Positions 8,513 through 17,112 of a stretch of 64,000 bases of DNA are shown in pieces. Within the stretch, counting starts at the first letter, position 1. Each line of letters begins with the position of its first letter. The notes beneath the pieces are model-generated. The model searched no databases. It was given only the letters and a program-made list of their open reading frames with translations, and was not told the DNA's origin. The position numbers and the translations under genes are program-made. This DNA comes from G958296245 sp965262055 (lineage in GTDB: Bacteria > Chloroflexota > Dehalococcoidia > Lucifugimonadales > G958296245): contig CBDHEI010000002.1 of NCBI GenBank assembly GCA_965262055.1, forward strand, positions 1,550,001 through 1,614,000, written 5' to 3'.

Positions 8513-9397
8513 ATGAAGGTGAGAATCGCATCGTCTCCCGACTCCTGGGGCGTATTCAGCGCCGACGACCCCGGGCAGCCCCCTTGGAGCCGGTTCCTGG
8601 ACGAGTCGGCTGCGGCCGGCTACGAGGGGATCGAGCTTGGTCCGGACGGATACCTGCCCACCGAGGCGGACGTCCTCCGCCGTGAGCTCGGCAGCCGGGC
8701 GCTGAAGGTCATAGGCGCGAACGCCGTTGGAACGCTCCACGACCCGGCGGGCTGGCCGGAGATCGAGGAGACCGTCGAGAGGCGCTCCGCCCTCCTTGGA
8801 GAGCTGGGCGCGGAGTACATCGTGCTCATCGGCGATGCACACACCGACCCCTTCAGCGGGGAACAGCTCCTGCAGAAGACCCTCGACCACGACGGCTGGG
8901 CCCGCACCGTGGAGATCTCACACCGCACAGCCGAGCTCTCCCGGAAGAACGGCATCCAGCTCACCTTCCACCCCCACGCCTCGGGCCACATCGAGTACGA
9001 GGACCAGATCGAGGAGTACCTGGAGAAGACCGACCCAACCCTCGTCTCCCTATGCCTGGATACGGGCCATCACGCCTACATGGGCGGCGAGCCGGTCTCC
9101 TTCATGCGAAAGCACCACGAACGCATCCCGTACTTCCACCTCAAGACCGTCCACGCCGAAACGCTCCGCAGGGTGAACGCCGAGTCCATTCCAATAGGTG
9201 AGGCCACGGCCATGGGTGCCTTCTGCGAACCCGCCGAGGGTGTCGTCGACTTCCCCGCGCTGCGCCGCCTGCTGGAGGAGATTGACTACGATGGTTGGGC
9301 TGTCGTGGAGCAGGACATGCGCGTCCAATCGTGGGATGTCCCCCTGCCAATCGCGAAACGCACCCGGCAGTACTTCAAGGACATCGGTCTGGGCTGA
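8513..9397 (+). CDS. Sugar phosphate isomerase/epimerase-like TIM-barrel protein (IolE-like)
   Basis: 294 residues of the xylose-isomerase-like AP-endonuclease-2 fold. Metal ligands expected for the family can be seen: VLIGDAHTD, LTFHPHASGHIE, SLCLDTGHHAYMGG, PYFHLKTV and the closing WAVVEQDMR. The N-terminal IASSPDSWGVF resembles IolE (2-keto-myo-inositol dehydratase) and inosose isomerases, but no other inositol gene is nearby, so the substrate is open. Its stop codon overlaps the start of the CoA-transferase gene (TGATG), implying translational coupling with it and with the acyl-CoA synthetase gene behind. Confidence 0.85.
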   Translation: MKVRIASSPDSWGVFSADDPGQPPWSRFLDESAAAGYEGIELGPDGYLPTEADVLRRELGSRALKVIGANAVGTLHDPAGWPEIEETVERRSALLGELGAEYIVLIGDAHTDPFSGEQLLQKTLDHDGWARTVEISHRTAELSRKNGIQLTFHPHASGHIEYEDQIEEYLEKTDPTLVSLCLDTGHHAYMGGEPVSFMRKHHERIPYFHLKTVHAETLRRVNAESIPIGEATAMGAFCEPAEGVVDFPALRRLLEEIDYDGWAVVEQDMRVQSWDVPLPIAKRTRQYFKDIGLG

Positions 9398-10551
9398 TGA
9401 GGCCGCTATCCGGCTTGACGGTCATCGACCTCTGCGTCAACGTGCCCGGGCCCTTCTGCTCGTCGATACTGGGAGACCTGGGCGCGAGGGTGGTCGGCGT
9501 GGAGCCCCCGGGGGGCGATCCCCTGCGCCACAGCCCCGGCATGTGGGCGAGCCTCAACAGGGGCAAGCAGAGCCTGGTGCTGGACCTGAAGTCCACCGAA
9601 GGCCGCGACGTGCTGGCCGCCCTGGCGCGCCGGGCCGATATCGTACTGGAGGGGTGGCGGCCGGGTGTGGCAAGCCGCCTGGGTGCAGATTGCGAGACGC
9701 TGTGGGCGGTCAACCCGGCCCTGGTCTACTGCTCCATCTCCGGGTTCGGGCAGGACGGCCCTTGGCGCGACCGGCCCGCCCACGACCTGAACTACCTTGC
9801 CCTGAGCGGCTACCTGGGAGTGCAGGCGGCAATGGACGGCGCGCCCACGCCCCCGCCTGTCCTCGTTTCGGACCTCGTCTCCGGGCTTTACGCCGCCATC
9901 GCGGTGTTGGCTGCGCTGGCAGGCAGGGCCGCCTCCGGCAAGGGCGCCTACATCGACCTGTCGATGACCGAGGCCGCGCTGGCGCTGTTGGGACCGGAGC
10001 TGGGGCGGCTCCAGGACGGTGGCGACTCTGCACACCCTAACGTAACCTCGATCCCCCATTACGGCCTCTTCCCGACCGCCGACGGACGATGGGTCAGCCT
10101 TGGCATAGTGCACGAAGACCACTTCTGGCGGCGTCTATGCGAGGCCGCAGGGCTCGCCGAGATGGCGGACATGGTGTTTGAGCAGCGGACCCGCTGCGCC
10201 GATCAGGTACAGGACGCGCTGCACCGCACCTTCAGCGCCCGCAGTGCCGCCGAGTGGGAGGACGCGCTGAGCGATGCCGATATCCCCTTCGCCGTGGTCG
10301 CCGGCCTGGAAGAGGCCCTGAGCTCGCCCCAGATGCGTTGGAGACAGGTGGCCGCCGGTTCCGGGGCCGCGCAGCTTCTGAGACTCCCGGCCCTCTTCTC
10401 GACAGGGGACGTGTCGCCCCGTACGGACGCCCCGGCGCTCGGTGAGCACTCGTCGGCGCTGCTGGCCGAGTTGGGATACGACAGCGCCGAAGTGGGCCGG
10501 ATGAGAGAGCAGGGCGCCCTCGGCCGGCCGGTAGGAGCTCCCCACTCATGA
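9397..10551 (+). CDS. CaiB/BaiF family (class III) CoA-transferase
   Basis: 384 residues from the ATG that overlaps the preceding stop by one base. Family III CoA-transferases move CoA between carboxylic acids through an aspartyl mixed anhydride. Visible: LSGLTVIDLCVNVPGPFCSS, GDLGARVVGVEPPGGD, NRGKQSLVLDLKS (CoA-binding), YCSISGFGQDGPWRDRP, and catalytic Asp in AHDLNYLALSG. The C-terminal half is slightly shorter than in formyl-CoA or carnitine CoA-transferases. Its last bases overlap the next gene (ATGA). With an acyl-CoA synthetase and an isomerase-like enzyme in the same operon, it likely serves activation of one carboxylic acid; the substrate is not evident. Confidence 0.9.
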   Translation: MRPLSGLTVIDLCVNVPGPFCSSILGDLGARVVGVEPPGGDPLRHSPGMWASLNRGKQSLVLDLKSTEGRDVLAALARRADIVLEGWRPGVASRLGADCETLWAVNPALVYCSISGFGQDGPWRDRPAHDLNYLALSGYLGVQAAMDGAPTPPPVLVSDLVSGLYAAIAVLAALAGRAASGKGAYIDLSMTEAALALLGPELGRLQDGGDSAHPNVTSIPHYGLFPTADGRWVSLGIVHEDHFWRRLCEAAGLAEMADMVFEQRTRCADQVQDALHRTFSARSAAEWEDALSDADIPFAVVAGLEEALSSPQMRWRQVAAGSGAAQLLRLPALFSTGDVSPRTDAPALGEHSSALLAELGYDSAEVGRMREQGALGRPVGAPHS

Positions 10552-12191
10552 GCCAGCAGTACCAGATAGGCAGCTACCGCGAGACGTACCGGAGCTTCAA
10601 GCTCGAGGTCCCGGAGCGCTACAATTGGGCCTACGAGGTTTTCGACCATTGGGCCCGCGACCCTCGGAAGGTGGCAATGGTCTGGGCCGGCGACGACGGC
10701 AGCACTCGCGAGGTCACCTTCAGAGAGATGTCCGAGGGCTCGACCCGAATAGCCAACGCTCTGGCCGGCATAGGTGCGAGGCCAGGGGACAGGGTCCTGA
10801 CGATGTTGCCCCGCGTCGTCGAGTGGTGGGAGCTGGTGCTCGGCTGCATGCGCCGGCAGCTCGTCCCAGTGCCCGTGACGACCCTCCTAACCGAGAGCGA
10901 CCTGACCTACCGGATCAACGCCTCGGAGTCGTCCATCGTAGTCACAGATCCCGAGAACGTCGACAAGATTGAGGCCGTTCGCCCTCAGTGTCCCAGCATC
11001 GAGCACGTGGTGGTTGTGGGCGGCGCCACGCCCCCCCAACTGGGCTATGAGGATCTCGTCAAGCGGTCCTCCCCCCATCTGCCCAACCCCAACAACCTGT
11101 CGTCCGACCCGCTCAACATATACTTTACGTCTGGGACCACCGGTTACCCTAAGATGGTCGTCAACACCCACGCCTCCTATCCCATTGCGCATACCGCGAC
11201 CGGCAAGTACTGGTTGGACAACCGCCCAACCGACCTGCACTGGACGCCCGTGGATACCGGCTGGGCGCAGGCGTCGTGGACCTGCTTCTACGCGCCGTGG
11301 AACATGGGGGCGGCGCTGTTCGTCTGGGAGGGCCGGGGCCGGTTCGACGCCGAAGGCACCCTGCGCATGTTCGAGAAGTACCCGATCACGACCTTCTTCG
11401 GCCCTACGACTGCCTACAGGCTCATGGTGCAGGAGGATCTGAGCAGGTACAAGCCGGCGGCGCTGCGCCACTGCGTGGGCGCCGGCGAGGCCGTCAACCC
11501 CGAGGTTATAGACGCGTGGCGCGAGAATATGGGACTCCACATCTGGGAGGGGTACGGCCAGACGGAGACCACGCTGCTGGCGGCCACCTTCCCCGGTATG
11601 GAATACAGGCCCGGCTCCATGGGGGTGGTCGGGCCCGGATTCGAGATGGCCGTAGTCGACGACGACGGCAACGAGCTCCCGGCCGGGCAAGAGGGAGAGA
11701 TAGCCGTCAAGACCCATCCTGAGCGCCCGGTCGGCCTCTTCAAGGAGTACTGGAAGAACGAGGAAGCCAACGCCAAGTGCTTCCGCAACGGCTGGTACTA
11801 CACCGGGGACGTTGCTACCCGGGACGAGGACGGCTACTACTGGTTCGTGGGGCGCGCCGACGACGTGATAATCAGCGCCGCGTACCGCATCGGACCCTTC
11901 GAGGTGGAATCGGCGCTGCTGGAGCATGACGCGGTGGCCGAAGCGGCCGTGGTCGGGAAAGACGACACAATGCGCGGCCAGATCGTAAAGGCGTTCGTCG
12001 TCCTGGCGCCGGGGAGCAACGCCTCTCCGGAAATGGCCGCGGAGCTCCAGGACCACGTCAAGCGTGTGACCGCCCCCTACAAGTACCCCCGCGAGATCGA
12101 GTTCCTGGACGATCTGCCCAAGACCATAAGCGGCAAGATACGCCGCAACGAGCTGCGGGACCTCGAAAAGCGCCGCGCCGGGTCAGGTTAG
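10548..12191 (+). CDS. AMP-forming acyl-CoA synthetase (medium-chain / AcsM-like)
   Basis: 547 residues, full-length ANL-superfamily ligase that adenylates a carboxylate and then transfers it to CoA. Core motifs in order: phosphate-binding YFTSGTTGYPKMV (A3), VGAGEAVNPE, IWEGYGQTET (A5), WYYTGDVATRDEDGYYWFVG (A7), ADDVIISAAYRIGP (A8 hinge) and PKTISGKIRRNELR with the catalytic lysine (A10). The layout and the absence of an acetyl-CoA-synthetase-type N-terminus point to medium-chain or aromatic acids. The start overlaps the end of the CoA-transferase gene by four bases (ATGA), the third member of a translationally coupled operon from 8513. Confidence 0.92.
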   Translation: MSQQYQIGSYRETYRSFKLEVPERYNWAYEVFDHWARDPRKVAMVWAGDDGSTREVTFREMSEGSTRIANALAGIGARPGDRVLTMLPRVVEWWELVLGCMRRQLVPVPVTTLLTESDLTYRINASESSIVVTDPENVDKIEAVRPQCPSIEHVVVVGGATPPQLGYEDLVKRSSPHLPNPNNLSSDPLNIYFTSGTTGYPKMVVNTHASYPIAHTATGKYWLDNRPTDLHWTPVDTGWAQASWTCFYAPWNMGAALFVWEGRGRFDAEGTLRMFEKYPITTFFGPTTAYRLMVQEDLSRYKPAALRHCVGAGEAVNPEVIDAWRENMGLHIWEGYGQTETTLLAATFPGMEYRPGSMGVVGPGFEMAVVDDDGNELPAGQEGEIAVKTHPERPVGLFKEYWKNEEANAKCFRNGWYYTGDVATRDEDGYYWFVGRADDVIISAAYRIGPFEVESALLEHDAVAEAAVVGKDDTMRGQIVKAFVVLAPGSNASPEMAAELQDHVKRVTAPYKYPREIEFLDDLPKTISGKIRRNELRDLEKRRAGSG

Positions 12192-12326
12192 GAACCGTTG
12201 AGAATGCAGCCATCTGACCTTGGCAGGGAATTTCCCGAACGACCGTGAATCATGCAGTGCTGGCAAAGGCCGCTGAGGAGTTCGCAAGTGCCACACCGCG
12301 GGATCGCCGTGACGCGCGTCGACGAG

Positions 12327-13024
12327 ATGGCCGAGCGCACGCACGACGATTCGTCGTTCGTCGACTGCACCTTCGACGGCGGCTCCTTCGTCGGATTGTC
12401 CGTAGATGCACTCGATATCACGGACTGCTCACTCCAAGACTCTGACTTCTCGCACTTGGTCTGCGGAGAGCTTCGGATTTCGAACAGCGACCTTCAGCGC
12501 GCCGAGTTCTACAGGGCAGACATCATGGAGTCGTTCTTCACCGGCTCAAACTGCGAGTCGGCGAGGTTCCAGAACGCGAAGATGAATCTTTCCCGCCTCG
12601 CGGACTGCGACTTCTCACTGTGCAGATTCGAGGGCGCCAGCCTGTTTGGGGCCGATCTGTCCGGGTCGCGCTTCCGGGGCGTCAGCTTCGGAACGACGAA
12701 CATCGACGGCGTCACCATCGACCGCGTGAGCTTCGTCATGGCCTCCATCGCTCACAAGAGCTTCCGCAAGCACCGGCTCCTCGGTGTGGACCTCACAGAG
12801 GCCGACCTTTCGGGCTGCGACTCTCCGACGCGGTGTTCGAGGACTGCCGGATAGAAAACTCCATCGTCAGCGCCGAAACGACCTTTGCCGGCGCGGATCT
12901 CCGCGGCGCGCGGCTCTCGAACCTCAGGCTGGACGTGGCCCGCGCGACCGGCACCGTCATCTCCCAATCGCAGGCGTCGGGATTCCTCTACGACAGGTTC
13001 GGCATTCTCGTTCTAGAGGCGTAG
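12327..13024 (+). pseudogene. Pentapeptide-repeat protein, broken by a frameshift
   Basis: The first frame encodes a right-handed pentapeptide-repeat helix (for example SLQDSDFSHL, SDLQRAEFYRADI, CDFSLCRFEGASLFGADLSG) up to the point where DLTEADLSGC is followed by a stop 11 codons later. The repeat pattern continues in another frame (DAVFEDCRIENSI, TTFAGADLRGARLSNLRLD) to a typical C-terminus FLYDRFGILVLEA. A one- or two-base change near 12815-12825 is enough to explain it. Joined, the protein would be about 230 residues, similar to Qnr-like and other soluble pentapeptide proteins. Either a decayed gene or a sequencing error. Confidence 0.7.
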
Positions 13025-13837
13025 CAACACCTGAAGCGGCAAGCGCTGTCCGGTCTCCCGATGGAAGGGCAAACGGGAAAGCCCATACTGGCATGTCCTA
13101 CCATTGGTGAGAATCCCGCAAGGCACTGGTCGTCGTTCAGTTGGGCCAGGCGCCATCAGTGCTTACCAAGTCAGGAATCACGCTGAGGGATGAGGAGACG
13201 TCCGCTTGATGGACGCGAACGCACGTGCTATCCTCTCTACATGGATTACCAGCCAAATTTAACCTACCTGTCACGAGGCATGCCCCGTGACAATGTCTTC
13301 CCCATGGCAGGGATCGGCCCCGCGGCCGGCCTATTCCCGTTGGTGAGGCGCTCGCTTGCCGAAGTCTGCCCTGAGCTTGCCGAAGGGAGCTTGTCTCATT
13401 CTGCCTCGTTCGTGTCTACATTCTGTCTTGTTCGTATCCCGTTTTGACTTGCTTGTGTCACCCCACTGTCTCGCAAGCCAAAGCTGAATGAGACAAGATG
13501 AGACACTATGAGACAGATATCGGGGATTTTCCCTCGTGATGAGCAAGATCAGCGCCGGAAGCCCTAACAACGATTGCCCTGGTCCCCGCCCCGAAACTGT
13601 TCAGACTCCGTGAGATCCGAAGGAAGTCCAGAGGGGTTCTCCCCTCTGGCAGGAGGGCAGGGGCTTAGCCCACAGTTTCCAAAGGGTGGGCGGGTGGGGA
13701 TCAAAGACATCTGCCCTATTGGGACTATGCTAGTGGAGATGACACCAGCAAGTCTGAACAGTTACCCTGCCCAGACAGTGGGTGACAGATTTCACAAGAT
13801 TCGTTAGAATCGACACTACTTCAACGGAGGCTCGCCG
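13025..13837. other. Non-coding, repeat-rich intergenic stretch
   Basis: About 810 bases without a credible gene. It contains a 23-base direct-repeat-like stretch around 13399-13442 (two copies of TCTGYCTYGTTCGT), a run of three ATGAGACA-like units near 13488-13515, a CTTGCCGAAGTCTGCCCTGA/GCTTGCCGAAG palindromic segment near 13356-13385, and the MITE-like element listed separately. The open frames that cross it have shadow-like composition. Confidence 0.6.
13595..13763. repeat. MITE-like element with 13-bp terminal inverted repeats
   Basis: AACTGTTCAGACT at 13595-13607 and AGTCTGAACAGTT at 13751-13763 are perfect inverted repeats bounding 169 bp. Inside, CCAGAGGGG-TTCT-CCCCTCTGG (13628-13649) forms a perfect 9-bp stem. 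The right portion (GACACCAGCAAGTCTGAACA) occurs inverted beside the IS1380-family pair at about 23906. No coding capacity. Consistent with a non-autonomous mobile element or a structured dispersed repeat. Confidence 0.55.
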
Positions 13838-14305
13838 ATGGTTTCGCCTGAAAAAAAGCTAGCAGAGTTGGGCATCACGCTGCCGGGCGCCAGTTCGCCC
13901 GTTGCAAACTACGTGGGAGCGGTCCGGACCGGCAACCTGCTCTTCCTTGCAGGGTGCGGCCCGGCCAGGGGCCCGGACGGCAAGTCGCCCAAGGGCCAGG
14001 TGGGCACCGACCTCACCGTCGAGGAGGGCTACGAGGCCGCGAGGCTGGTCGGCATCAACCTCTTGGCGCGCCTCAAGGAAGAGCTGGGAGAGTTGAGCAG
14101 GGTCAAGCGCGTGGTCAAGCTGCTTTCTATGGTCAACGCCGCATCGGGCTTCACCGAGACGCCGGCCGTAGCCAACGGGTGCTCCGACCTGCTCGTCGAG
14201 GTCTTCGGCGAGAAGGGCCGCCATGCCAGGTCCGCCGTCGGCATGAGCGCGCTTCCCATGAACATCCCGGTCGAGATCGAGATGATCGCCGAAATCGCCG
14301 ACTAG
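13838..14305 (+). CDS. RidA family protein (YjgF/YER057c/UK114), copy 1
   Basis: 155 residues. RidA proteins are trimeric enamine/imine deaminases that remove reactive 2-aminoacrylate-type intermediates; this longer subgroup often has uncharacterised activity. Seen: SSPVANYVGAVRTGNLLFLAG at the N-terminus, PKGQVGTDLTVEEGYEAARL, and the C-terminal active-site strand HARSAVGMSALPMNIPVEIE with the conserved arginine that binds the substrate carboxylate. GGAGG lies about 6 bases upstream of the ATG. A related gene follows 13 bases after the stop, so the two form a tandem duplicated operon. Confidence 0.93.
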   Translation: MVSPEKKLAELGITLPGASSPVANYVGAVRTGNLLFLAGCGPARGPDGKSPKGQVGTDLTVEEGYEAARLVGINLLARLKEELGELSRVKRVVKLLSMVNAASGFTETPAVANGCSDLLVEVFGEKGRHARSAVGMSALPMNIPVEIEMIAEIAD

Positions 14306-14318
14306 GGGGCTGCAGATC

Positions 14319-14786
14319 ATGGGCAGAGTCGAAGAAAAACTAGAAAGTTTGGGGTACGAACTGTCCGGCCAGGCGGCGCCCGTCGCCAACTACGTGCCGG
14401 CCGTCTTCGTCGAGGACGCCGGCCTGCTCTTCACCTCCGGCCACGTTCCCCGCAACCCGGATGGCAGCTTCATGACGGGCCGCCTTGGAAACGACGTGAG
14501 CGTTGAGTACGGCTACGAGGCGGCCAAGGCAACCGCCTTGGCCCTGCTGGGGACTGTTAAGGCGGAGGTCGGTGACTTGGACCGCGTCAAGCGGATCGTG
14601 AAGGTATTGTGCATGGTCAACAGCGCTCCTGGTTTCGCGGACCAGCCGTCTGTTGCCAACGGGGCGTCCGACCTGCTGGTCGAAGTCTTCGGAGAGGCGG
14701 GTCTGCATGCCCGGTCCGCCGTCGGCGTAGCGGCGCTCCCCGGCAACGTGTGCGTCGAAGTCGAGATGTCCGTGGAGGTCTCCTAG
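14319..14786 (+). CDS. RidA family protein, copy 2
   Basis: 155 residues, same length as the upstream copy and clearly paralogous: VANYVPAVFVEDAGLLFTSG, GNDVSVEYGYEAAKATAL and HARSAVGVAALPGNVCVEVE align with it, including the substrate-binding arginine. The two sequences differ at about half the positions, so the duplication is not recent; retention of both suggests different partners, or a hetero-oligomer. Translated from an ATG 13 bases past the copy 1 stop. The neighbour downstream is an unrelated transport permease. Confidence 0.93.
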   Translation: MGRVEEKLESLGYELSGQAAPVANYVPAVFVEDAGLLFTSGHVPRNPDGSFMTGRLGNDVSVEYGYEAAKATALALLGTVKAEVGDLDRVKRIVKVLCMVNSAPGFADQPSVANGASDLLVEVFGEAGLHARSAVGVAALPGNVCVEVEMSVEVS

Positions 14787-14828
14787 ACGGGGAAACTCTC
14801 TAGGGAGAGCCTGGGAAGAGGAGCGGGA

Positions 14829-15752
14829 GTGGCTTCGAGCAGTCAGCCAACGGCAAGTGGGGAGGGCGTCCCCGAAGAGGCGCTACAATTCGAACTAGAG
14901 ATACGCCGTTCCCGAGAGACGTGGTTGCGGAAGTTCGCGCGCCACCGGATGGCACTCTTGGGGCTGGCGTTGCTGATACTGTTCGCGTTCATGGCCGTAT
15001 TCGCCCCGCTCGTCGCCTGGCAAGACCACCTCCGCATCGACCTTCATCGCGTCCACGAGCGTCCCAGCCTGGAACACATCCTCGGCACGGACGCGGGAGG
15101 CCGCGACGTATTCGCCCGGATAATTTTCGCGGCCAGAATCTCGCTGACCGTCGGGACCATAGCGGCCCTTATTTCCTCCGTAGTCGGTCTCTTGATCGGC
15201 ATGACATCTGGATACCTCGGCGGGCGCTGGGACGACATCCTCATGCGCTTTACCGAGATGGTGATGACCTTCCCGACGCTCTTCGCGGTCATACTCTTGG
15301 TCTCCGTGCTAGGCCCCAACCTCTTGAATGTGATACTTGTCATAGGCCTCCTGGGCTGGGAGGGCAAGGCGCGCCTCGTCAGGGGAATCGTGCTGTCGGT
15401 CAGGGAGATGGACTTCGTCACCGCGGCCCGCGCCGTCGGAGCGTCGGACGGCAGGCTCATCTTCGTCCACATCATGCCCAGCATCCTCGGCTACACGATG
15501 GTCGCTGCGACTATCACCGTGGCCGGTGCGATCCTCACCGAGGCCACCCTGAGCTTCCTCGGCCTAGGCGTCCAGATCCCCACTCCTACGTGGGGCAACA
15601 TGATGAACGCGGCCCAGAGTCTCCACACCCTGCAGCACCGGTGGTGGATATGGGTCCCACCCGGAGTCGCAATCTCGGCCACCGTGCTTGCCGTCAACTT
15701 CGTGGGCGACGGCCTCCGCGACGCCCTCGACCCCCGCACCGTGGTCGACTAG
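14829..15752 (+). CDS. ABC transporter permease, DppC/OppC type
   Basis: 307 residues from a GTG start with GAGGAGCGG upstream. It has the N-terminal domain (LRKFARHRMALLGLALLILF) and the six-helix binding-protein-dependent permease core. The EAA loop, which contacts the ATPase, reads ARAVGASDGRLIFVHIMPS. HILGTDAGGRDVFARIIFAAR and LSFLGLGVQIPTPTWGNM are hallmark DppC elements. Such permeases work as heterodimers with a DppB-type partner, two ATPases and a solute-binding protein. None of these is present nearby, so it is an orphan whose partners must be encoded elsewhere, or a relic. Confidence 0.9.
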   Translation: MASSSQPTASGEGVPEEALQFELEIRRSRETWLRKFARHRMALLGLALLILFAFMAVFAPLVAWQDHLRIDLHRVHERPSLEHILGTDAGGRDVFARIIFAARISLTVGTIAALISSVVGLLIGMTSGYLGGRWDDILMRFTEMVMTFPTLFAVILLVSVLGPNLLNVILVIGLLGWEGKARLVRGIVLSVREMDFVTAARAVGASDGRLIFVHIMPSILGYTMVAATITVAGAILTEATLSFLGLGVQIPTPTWGNMMNAAQSLHTLQHRWWIWVPPGVAISATVLAVNFVGDGLRDALDPRTVVD

Positions 15753-15830
15753 CAGCCGTATCCGTACCGGAGAGGCGGCTTCGCGTAATCGCGAACCCCA
15801 ACGCATACGGAAACCTGGACGCGACTAGAC

Positions 15831-17087
15831 ATGACCATGGAAATACGCGCGGCCAGAGATGCCGAGATAGAAGAGGTCATCGACCTCGCGGCCGCTGTCT
15901 TCGTCGAAAGGTGCAGGCCGAGGTACGCCAGCCAGCATCTCGAAGATTCCACCTACGTATTGCATCAGTCACGGGTCTGCGTCGTGGATGGCCGTGTAGT
16001 CAGCCAGGTACGCGTCTCGGAGCGAGAGATGCGCATCGGCAGCGCCGTCGTCAAGCTCGGTGGCATCGGCCTCGTGGGCACCCTGGAGAAATACAGGCGC
16101 AACGGCTACTCCTCGGCGGTGCTGCGCGACGCAGTCGGATACATGGCGGACGAAGGGTACGACCTCGGCCTCCTGTTCACCTCCATTCAGCCCTTCTACG
16201 CGCGGCTGGGTTGGGCGCCGTTCCCGCAGACGAACTTCGAGATAGAAGTTGGGCGGCGCAGGGAGTTCGAGTCCTCACACTGGACGGTACGGGAGTTTGA
16301 ACTGAAGGACCTGCCGAGGGTCATCGAGATATACGGTGAGCACAACAGGGCCAGGACAGGGACCATCGTACGCAAGCCTCGTCAATGGAGCGACGGCTAC
16401 GGGCGTCAGACCGGGATGCCGCCCACGCTGGTAGCAGAGCGTAGCGGTGTCATCGGCGCGTACGCCAACGTGGGGTTGGGAGAGGGTGACGCTAACAACG
16501 TTGGCGACGCCTTCCTCTCCACTTACTACCCGAACATCAGGGAGCTGGGCTGCGCGGCTGGCTCGGAGGACGCACTCGTGGCCCTATGCCGAGGTGTTCT
16601 GGTGCGCGCGTACGATGCGGGACTGGAGGCCATCACAGGCCGCCTGCCGAGGCACGACACTATGACGCTGCTGCTGAGCCGGGAGAGTGGGATGTCCCTC
16701 TCCTTCTCCATCCACGAGCGGTCGATGTACCGCGTCATCTCCCTATCGTCCTTGCTCACGAAGATCGCGCCGGAGCTACAACGCAGACTGGAAAGCGCGG
16801 GGGATACGTCCGCCTCAGGCTCCTATCTGTTCGCTGTCGACGGCCAGTCCTGCGCGCTCACCGTGGACCGCGGCAACGTCCACATCGAGGCAGACGGCCG
16901 CGGAAGCACCCGGCTGGAGCTCGACTCATACCGCTTCTTCAAGCTGCTCTTCGGAGACTCGACCTTCAGCGAGCTCGCCGACTACAATCGCGTCCTGGGT
17001 CTAAACCTCAGCCCCAGCGACGCTGCGCTCCTCGACGTCCTCTTCCCAAAGGGAGAGCATACCCACTGGATATGCGACTACTTCTAG
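15831..17087 (+). CDS. Eis-like GNAT N-acetyltransferase with C-terminal sterol-carrier-like domain
   Basis: 418 residues. The first ~150 residues are a GNAT domain with the acetyl-CoA loop in GIGLVGTLEKYRRNGYSSAVL (R-x2-N-G-Y pattern) and FYARLGWAPF. A second GNAT-like module occupies the middle (TLVAERSGVIGAYANVGLG), and the last ~110 residues resemble an SCP2-like domain (ASGSYLFAVDGQSCALTVD). This three-part layout is that of mycobacterial Eis, which multi-acetylates aminoglycosides and peptides, but many relatives act on unknown amines. No resistance genes surround it. Substrate undetermined. Confidence 0.85.
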   Translation: MTMEIRAARDAEIEEVIDLAAAVFVERCRPRYASQHLEDSTYVLHQSRVCVVDGRVVSQVRVSEREMRIGSAVVKLGGIGLVGTLEKYRRNGYSSAVLRDAVGYMADEGYDLGLLFTSIQPFYARLGWAPFPQTNFEIEVGRRREFESSHWTVREFELKDLPRVIEIYGEHNRARTGTIVRKPRQWSDGYGRQTGMPPTLVAERSGVIGAYANVGLGEGDANNVGDAFLSTYYPNIRELGCAAGSEDALVALCRGVLVRAYDAGLEAITGRLPRHDTMTLLLSRESGMSLSFSIHERSMYRVISLSSLLTKIAPELQRRLESAGDTSASGSYLFAVDGQSCALTVDRGNVHIEADGRGSTRLELDSYRFFKLLFGDSTFSELADYNRVLGLNLSPSDAALLDVLFPKGEHTHWICDYF

Positions 17088-17112
17088 CCGGACTGCCGAC
17101 TCACATCCCGCT

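Noticed and set aside
13190..13447. Short frame in the repeat-rich gap
   Set aside because: It reads through palindromic repeats (GEL/PEL-AEG) and has no ribosome site; treated as non-coding.
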